Origin: an uncultured Roseiflexaceae bacterium
GTDB lineage: Bacteria > Chloroflexota > Chloroflexia > Chloroflexales > Roseiflexaceae
Length of the DNA stretch: 19,103 nt
Assembly: GCA_937974195.1 (NCBI GenBank)
Contig: CALJIC010000156.1
Coordinates: 1-19,103 of the forward strand
Direction of reading: 5' to 3'
Every line of letters starts with the position of its first letter. The first letter of the stretch is position 1. Under the pieces are notes generated by a model. That model did no database searches. It was not told where the DNA came from and saw only the letters and a program-made list of their open reading frames with translations. A program made the translations under genes and the position numbers. Below, in pieces: positions 14,771 to 19,103 of this stretch.

Positions 14771-16276
14771 ATGGAAGCCAAGCTCCAGGAACTCAAACAG
14801 CGCCTCGGCGAGATCAGCGACCTCAACGCGGCCGCGGCGATCCTCCAGTGGGACCAGTCCACCTACATGCCGCCCGGCGGCGCCCGGGCGCGCGGCCGGC
14901 AGCTGGCGCTGCTCGGCCGCCTGGCCCACGAGCGCGCCACCGACCCGGCGCTCGGCAGGCTGCTCGACGAGCTGCGCCCGTACGAGGAGTCCCTCCCGCC
15001 CGACTCCGACGACGCCAGCCTGATCCGCGTCGCCCGGCGCGACTTCGAGCGCGACACGCGCGTGCCGCCGGAGTTCATCGCCCGGATCTACACCCACATG
15101 GCCGAGATGTACGAGCGCTGGAGCGCGGCGCGCCCCGCGAACGACTTCGCGTCGGTCCGCGACGGCCTCGAGCGCACCGTCGAGTACAGCCGGCAGCTCG
15201 CCGACTTCTACCCCGGCTACGAGCACATCGCCGACCCGCTGATCGACATGGCCGACTACGGCATGAACGTCTCGGTGATCCGGCCGCTCTTCGCCGGGCT
15301 GCGCGAGCGGCTCGTCCCGCTCGTCGAGGCGGTCACCTCCCGCCCGCCGGCCGACGACTCCTGCCTGCACCGCGGCTACCCCGAGGCCGAGCAGCTGGCC
15401 TTCGGCCTCGAGATCGCCCAGCGCATGGGCTACGACCTCCAGCGCGGGCGCCAGGACAAGACGCTCCACCCCTTCGCGACGCGCTTCGCCAACGGCGACG
15501 TGCGCATCACCACCCGCGTGCGCGAGGACGACCTGTCCGACGCGTTCTTCAGCACGGTCCACGAGGCCGGCCACGCGATGTACGAGCAGGGGGTCGCCGA
15601 TGAGCTGGACGGCACGCCGCTCGCGAGCGGCACCTCGGCCGGCGTCCACGAGAGCCAGTCGCGCCTGTGGGAGAACCTGGTCGCGCGCAGCCGCCCGTTC
15701 TGGGAGCACTTCTACCCGCAGCTCCAGGCGCGCTTCCCGGCGCAGCTCGGCGATGTGTCGCTCGACACCTTCTACCGGGCGGTGAACAAGGTGCAGCGCT
15801 CGCTCATCCGCACCGACGCCGACGAGCTGACCTATAACCTGCACGTGATCATCCGCTTCGACCTCGAGCTGGAGCTGCTCGAGGGCCGCCTGGCGGTGAA
15901 GGACCTGCCGGAGGCCTGGCGCGAGCGCTACCGCAGCGACATCGGCATCGCCCCGCCGGACGACCGCGACGGGGTGCTGCAGGATGTCCACTGGTACGCC
16001 GGGCTGGTGGGCGGCGCCTTCCAGGGCTACACGCTCGGCAACATCCTGAGCGCCCAGTTCTTCGACGCCGCCGTGCGCGCCCACCCGGAGATCCCGCAGC
16101 AGATCGGGAAGGGGGAGTTCGCCACGCTCCACGGCTGGCTGCGCGAGAACATCTACCGCCACGGCCGCAAGTTCACCGCAGCGGAGCTCACCCAGCGCGC
16201 GTGCGGCACCCAGCTTTCGATCGAGCCGTACGTGGCCTACCTCAGCGCCAAGTACGGCGAGCTGTACGGCCTCTAA
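14771..16276 (+). CDS. Thermostable-type metallocarboxypeptidase, family M32
   Basis: M32 enzymes remove C-terminal amino acids from peptides in the cytoplasm using one metal ion (zinc or cobalt). The 501-residue length is typical. All family motifs are visible: HPF (233-235), DVRITTR (243-249, DxRxT), HEAGH (264-268, metal ligands H264 and H268 with base E265), HES (293-295, third ligand E294 region), IRTDAD (346-351) and GVLQDVHW (401-408). No signal peptide is present. The ATG at 14771 has only a weak GAGAG upstream, but the N-terminus MEAKLQELKQRL fits the family's opening helix. It may finish the breakdown of imported peptides, in line with the nearby transporter; this is an inference. 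Confidence 0.95.
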   Translation: MEAKLQELKQRLGEISDLNAAAAILQWDQSTYMPPGGARARGRQLALLGRLAHERATDPALGRLLDELRPYEESLPPDSDDASLIRVARRDFERDTRVPPEFIARIYTHMAEMYERWSAARPANDFASVRDGLERTVEYSRQLADFYPGYEHIADPLIDMADYGMNVSVIRPLFAGLRERLVPLVEAVTSRPPADDSCLHRGYPEAEQLAFGLEIAQRMGYDLQRGRQDKTLHPFATRFANGDVRITTRVREDDLSDAFFSTVHEAGHAMYEQGVADELDGTPLASGTSAGVHESQSRLWENLVARSRPFWEHFYPQLQARFPAQLGDVSLDTFYRAVNKVQRSLIRTDADELTYNLHVIIRFDLELELLEGRLAVKDLPEAWRERYRSDIGIAPPDDRDGVLQDVHWYAGLVGGAFQGYTLGNILSAQFFDAAVRAHPEIPQQIGKGEFATLHGWLRENIYRHGRKFTAAELTQRACGTQLSIEPYVAYLSAKYGELYGL

Positions 16277-16290
16277 GCTTCCTCTATCTA

Positions 16291-16334
16291 CGCGGCGGTA
16301 GAGATGCCTCGGACGGGGCGCCTCTACCGCCGCG
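16291..16334. terminator. Hairpin after the M32 gene, possible terminator
   Basis: A perfect 13-bp inverted repeat pairs CGCGGCGGTAGAG (16291-16303) with CTCTACCGCCGCG (16322-16334) across 18 nt, starting 14 nt after the stop codon. There is no T-run, so its role as an intrinsic terminator is unproven. Confidence 0.4.
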
Positions 16335-16404
16335 GTGCGCCACACCCCGCCCACGGGAACCTTTCCGCCACCCGCGCCGTCCTGAGTCCGACAGATAGAC
16401 ACAA

Positions 16405-16444
16405 GGGGCGCGTGGCCTGAGATGCGACGTTCCACCCGCGCCCC
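16405..16444 (+). promoter_or_regulatory. Leader hairpin before the SIMPL gene
   Basis: GGGGCGCG plus TGG (16405-16415) pairs with CCAC and CGCGCCCC (16432-16444) with a small bulge. It ends 13 nt before the Shine-Dalgarno site AGGAGG (16458-16463), so it leaves that site exposed. Confidence 0.35.
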
Positions 16445-16470
16445 GCAGAACGGACTGAGGAGGGTTCCCC

Positions 16471-17211
16471 ATGTCACAGCGAGTTACTACCGCGCTCGGC
16501 ATCACCGCCGTTGCGCTGCTTCTAGCCCTTCTGGCTGGAGTCGTCGGCATGCTCTACGCGCGCCCGGTCGGCGCGCAGACCGCCACCGGGATCACCGGCA
16601 TGCGCCAGGTCACCGTCCAGGGCCACGGCGAGGCCACCGGCCGGCCTGACACCGCGACGGTGCAGATCGGCGTCGAGACGCAGGCGTCCACCGCTGCCGA
16701 GGCCACGGAGCAGAACAACGCCCAGGCGCAGGCGATCATCCAGCGCCTGCGGGACCTCGGCGTCGCCGAGAAGGACATCCAGACCAGCAACTTCAGCGTC
16801 ATGCCGATCTACGGCGACGACGGGCGGCAGGTGACCGGCTACCGCGTCTCGAACATCGTCTCGGTCACCATCCGCAACCTCGACGAGGCCGGCGCGCTGC
16901 TCGACCAGGTGGTCGAGGCCGGTGCGAACAGCATCTACGGCGTCAGCTTCAGCGTCGAGGACCCGGAGGGGCTGCTGAACCAGGCGCGCGAGCAGGCGGT
17001 GCAGAACGCCCGCGCCCGGGCTGAGACGCTCGCGCGCGCCGCGGGCGGCTCGCTCGGCCAGGTGCTGGTCGTCAGCGACGTCGCGGCGCAGCCGCCCATC
17101 CCGATGCCGATGGTGCGCGCCGAGGCCGCCCAGGCCGTCGACGCGGTGCCGGTGCAGCCGGGCGAGCAGCGCTTCAGCGTCGATGTGTACGTGACGTTCG
17201 AGCTCCGCTAG
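16471..17211 (+). CDS. Secreted SIMPL-domain (DUF541) protein
   Basis: The 246-residue product has a hydrophobic signal segment (10-29) and a likely signal peptidase I site near ARPVGA (31-36). The remainder is one SIMPL domain: VTVQGHGEATGRPDTATVQIGV opens it in two typical parts, with ALLDQVVEAGANSIYG mid-domain and ending FSVDVYVTFELR. Relatives include E. coli YggE (oxidative stress) and Brucella BP26, both periplasmic or surface proteins whose oligomers form rings or channels. The exact role is unknown. The ATG at 16471 has a strong AGGAGG at 16458-16463 with 7-nt spacing. A clear terminator follows, so it appears to be a single-gene unit. Confidence 0.92.
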   Translation: MSQRVTTALGITAVALLLALLAGVVGMLYARPVGAQTATGITGMRQVTVQGHGEATGRPDTATVQIGVETQASTAAEATEQNNAQAQAIIQRLRDLGVAEKDIQTSNFSVMPIYGDDGRQVTGYRVSNIVSVTIRNLDEAGALLDQVVEAGANSIYGVSFSVEDPEGLLNQAREQAVQNARARAETLARAAGGSLGQVLVVSDVAAQPPIPMPMVRAEAAQAVDAVPVQPGEQRFSVDVYVTFELR

Positions 17212-17230
17212 CCCGCAGCGGCCGGTGAGG

Positions 17231-17287
17231 GGCCCGGGTATCCGCGCAGCCGCAGCGCTGCCGGCGCCCGGGCCTTCTTTTTCTTCC
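17231..17287 (+). terminator. Intrinsic terminator of the SIMPL gene
   Basis: The stem GGCCCGGG (17231-17238) and CCCGGGCC (17267-17274) encloses an inner GCAGCGCTGC palindrome. The T-rich tract TTCTTTTTCTTCC (17275-17287) follows directly. It starts 20 nt after the stop codon and is the only textbook intrinsic terminator in the window. Confidence 0.85.
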
Positions 17288-17413
17288 GGGCGAAGATGCG
17301 CCCTCCCCACGCCGAACGCGCGCAGGCTGGCACATCCCTTGATACTGCGGGAAGAAGGCATCCCGGGGTGGCAACGCCCGCCCCTCTCCCGAAGCAGATG
17401 CAGCGGACATTCG

Positions 17414-17421
17414 TGTAGAAT
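17414..17421 (+). promoter_or_regulatory. Candidate -10 for galT
   Basis: TGTAGAAT contains TAGAAT at 17416-17421, about 67 nt before the start codon. No -35 is visible. It resembles the other -10 sites of the window, but the TG is directly adjacent. Confidence 0.35.
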
Positions 17422-17487
17422 AGCAGCGCGCGGGCCGCCGAGCCCGCCGTGGACGCGAGGCAGCGTGAGAGCACGAGGGACACCCAG

Positions 17488-18543
17488 ATGTTCAACCTGA
17501 GCGACCACCCGCACCGGCGCTACAACCCGCTGACCCGGGAGTGGGTGCTGGTATCGCCCCACCGGACCAAACGCCCGTGGCAGGGCCAGGTCGAGCAGCC
17601 GGCGCCGGACGAGCGGCCCACCTACGACCCGACGTGCTACCTCTGCCCCGGCAACGCCCGCGCCGGCGGCGCCACCAACCCGCGCTACGAGCGCACGTTC
17701 GTCTTCACGAACGACTTCGCCGCGCTGCTGCCGGACACGCCTGCGGGCGAGCTGGAGCACAGCTCGGAGCTGATCCGCGCGCGGAGCGAGCGCGGCACCT
17801 GCCGGGTGGTCTGCTTCTCCCCGCGCCACGATCTCACGCTGGCCGAGATGCGGACCGAGGACATCGCCGCGGTGGTCGACGTGTGGGCCGAGCAGTACGA
17901 GGAGCTCGGCGCGATGCCGCAGATCGGCCACGTGCAGATCTTCGAGAACCGCGGCGCGATGATGGGCGCGAGCAACCCCCACCCCCACGGCCAGATCTGG
18001 GCCACCGAGCACCTACCCCAGACCGTCGAGCGCGAGCAGGAGTCCCAGGCCGGCTACCTGGCGCGCCACGGCCGCTCGCTGCTGGCCGACTACCTGGCGC
18101 TCGAGCTGGCCGACGGGGCGCGGGTCGTCTGCGAGAACGAGCACTTCGTCGCGCTGGTCCCGTTCTGGGCGGTCTGGCCGTTCGAGACGCTGGTGATCAG
18201 CCGGCGACACGTGGGCGCGATCGTCGACCTCGACCCGGCCGAGCGAACGGGCCTGGCCGACATCCTGCGGCGCCTGACCACCCGCTACGACAATCTGTTC
18301 CAGACCTCGTTCCCCTACTCGATGGGCTTCCACCAGCGGCCGACCGACGGGCGGGAGCACCCGGAGTGGCACCTGCACGCCCACTTCTACCCGCCGCTGC
18401 TGCGCTCGGCCACGGTGCGCAAGTTCATGGTCGGCTTCGAGCTGCTCGCTGAGCCGCAGCGCGACATCACCCCCGAGCAGGCCGCCGAGCGCCTCCGCTC
18501 GCTCCCGGAGGTCCACTACCGCGCCGGGGGCGCCGCCCAGTAG
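17488..18543 (+). CDS. galT: Galactose-1-phosphate uridylyltransferase
   Basis: GalT swaps UMP between UDP-glucose and galactose-1-phosphate in the Leloir pathway through a uridylylated histidine. The 351-residue product matches class I enzymes (E. coli GalT is 348). Zinc-site residues C50 and C53 (CYLC), H114 and H165 are present. The nucleophile is H167 in SNPHPHGQIW (162-171). C-terminal metal-site histidines occur in EWHLHAHFYPP (293-303). The ATG at 17488 has GAGGGA at 17475-17480. An in-frame GTG at 17449 would add 13 unlikely residues. No galK, galE or galM is in the window. It stands alone between a terminator and a repeat-rich end. Confidence 0.95.
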   Translation: MFNLSDHPHRRYNPLTREWVLVSPHRTKRPWQGQVEQPAPDERPTYDPTCYLCPGNARAGGATNPRYERTFVFTNDFAALLPDTPAGELEHSSELIRARSERGTCRVVCFSPRHDLTLAEMRTEDIAAVVDVWAEQYEELGAMPQIGHVQIFENRGAMMGASNPHPHGQIWATEHLPQTVEREQESQAGYLARHGRSLLADYLALELADGARVVCENEHFVALVPFWAVWPFETLVISRRHVGAIVDLDPAERTGLADILRRLTTRYDNLFQTSFPYSMGFHQRPTDGREHPEWHLHAHFYPPLLRSATVRKFMVGFELLAEPQRDITPEQAAERLRSLPEVHYRAGGAAQ

Positions 18544-18564
18544 ACGAAGGGACTATTGGGAGAT

Positions 18565-18655
18565 GTGGAGGGCCGCTGGCCCTCCACGATGTTCTCCCGC
18601 AGCCGCAGAGCCGCGGAAAGAGGGAGTGCCGGGGAAGCCACGCCTTCCCAAGCCC
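18565..18655 (+). repeat. Two-hairpin intergenic element after galT
   Basis: Hairpin 1 is perfect: GTGGAGGGCC (18565-18574), loop GCT, GGCCCTCCAC (18578-18587). A shortened hairpin 2 region (CCCGCAGCCGCAGAGCCGCGG), AAAGAGGGA and CTTCCCAAGCCC follow in the same order as in copy 1. It lies 21 nt after the galT stop and could end or protect that transcript. Confidence 0.65.
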
Positions 18656-19047
18656 CTCCAGAGGGCGCGGGGAAGGCCACCGCATCACTTATGTCAGCCA
18701 CAGGAGTTACGCGGTGCGGTCAGAGCGTGCTTGAGGGCGAGAGGGGCACCGGCCTCTCTCGCCCTCTCCCTCGCCGGAAGGGGCTGTGCAGCCCCTTCCG
18801 AACCATCCCCGCAAGTGGTGCCGCCTTCCGTAGCCCGCCCGTTGTCATGCCTCGGCACACCAGCCGCACGTCTCAACCGCACAGCCTGTTGCGTTGCAAC
18901 ACACTAGCTGCTGTCTCAGAGGGCATTGCAGCGCATCAGTCTGTGCCTGGGACACGGGCATCGGTGGAGGTGGGCATGACAACGGGCAAACGAGCGGCGT
19001 ACGCGTTCCCTTGCGGGTCCAGGGCCGCAGGCCCTGGCGCGGGTGGT

Positions 19048-19075
19048 GCAGGAGGGCCGGCGCCGGCCCTCCTGC
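19048..19075. repeat. Perfect 28-bp GC palindrome
   Basis: GCAGGAGGGCCGGC (19048-19061) is directly followed by its exact reverse complement (19062-19075) with no spacer. It shares the GGAGGGCC and GGCCCTCC core of the dispersed hairpins. Confidence 0.85.
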
Positions 19076-19103
19076 CCGGGTGCAGGGCGGAGCGCCTGCA
19101 CAA

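Larger units (their letters stand above)
18544..19103. other. Gene-free, hairpin-rich right end of the window
   Basis: About 560 nt hold no supported gene; the short open frames here lack ribosome sites and family resemblance. Besides the element at 18565-18655, there are GAGGGCGAGAGGGG with its partner at 18753-18766 (one mismatch), CGGAAGGGGCTG (18775-18786) with CAGCCCCTTCCG (18789-18800), CCAGGGCC, GCA, GGCCCTGG (19019-19037) and a perfect 28-bp palindrome at 19048-19075. The stretch 18801-19010 is less structured and shows nothing I can name. Confidence 0.6.

Noticed and set aside
12801..16477. Minus-strand open frames of 536 and 599 codons opposite P5C dehydrogenase and the M32 gene
   Set aside because: They are antisense shadows with low-complexity composition, while the plus-strand genes show full catalytic motifs.
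17449..17487. Upstream GTG start for galT adding 13 residues
   Set aside because: The extra residues (MDARQ and onward) do not resemble GalT N-termini, while the ATG at 17488 has GAGGGA at good spacing.
16522..18012. A 496-codon minus-strand open frame spanning the SIMPL gene, its terminator and galT
   Set aside because: It runs through two well-supported genes and a clear intrinsic terminator and has no recognisable domain.
18563..18907. A 114-codon gene after galT
   Set aside because: It passes through several hairpins and the dispersed element, has no ribosome site, and its composition follows the repeats.

Overview
The window is a GC-rich bacterial chromosome segment (about 70% GC by eye, strong G/C at third codon positions). 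It carries ten well-supported protein genes, one unrecognised gene and one doubtful small ORF. The gene mix (UvsE, GH20 lipoprotein, a CUAEP-type radical SAM protein, Opp-type transporter, P5C dehydrogenase, M32 carboxypeptidase, SIMPL protein, GalT) and lipoproteins with Gly/Thr/Pro linkers fit Chloroflexota best. That placement is an inference from protein resemblance. No rRNA or tRNA gene was seen.

Layout. 1-590 has no gene: it holds a 125-bp tandem array and a two-hairpin intergenic element. 586-1607 is a UvsE-type UV damage endonuclease with a LexA-like box inside its promoter and a perfect 36-bp palindrome over the -10 region. 1910-2383 (+, unknown protein) converges on 2380-4161 (-, ABC exporter), and their stop codons overlap. 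From 4298, a probable operon runs: Ldh-family dehydrogenase, a possible small ORF, a GH20 beta-hexosaminidase lipoprotein, and a radical SAM protein. The last two, and the small ORF with GH20, overlap as TGATG. 9039-12782 encodes a peptide-type ABC importer (binding lipoprotein plus two permeases, no ATPases in the window) behind a roughly 370-nt leader. Then come P5C dehydrogenase (12963-14513), an M32 carboxypeptidase (14771-16276), a secreted SIMPL protein with a clear intrinsic terminator (16471-17287) and GalT (17488-18543). The final 560 bases are gene-free and rich in hairpins.

The main discovery is that the radical SAM gene does not end at its first in-frame TGA (8522-8524). The reading frame around that TGA gives Tyr-Cys-(TGA)-Ala-Glu-Pro and then runs ten more codons to a TAG. 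This is the CUAEP tail of a family in which the U is selenocysteine. A hairpin with a GUU loop lies about 20 nt past the TGA, where a bacterial SECIS is expected. The true product is probably a 482-residue selenoprotein that a routine gene call would truncate.

Two further themes stand out. A family of short intergenic elements, each with a G/C-rich hairpin with a three-base loop, then a GCTCTGCGGCGAC-type hairpin and an AAAGAGGGA tract, recurs at several places and in both orientations. UvsE keeps most catalytic metal ligands but has lost the three residues that probe DNA lesions in the characterised enzyme.
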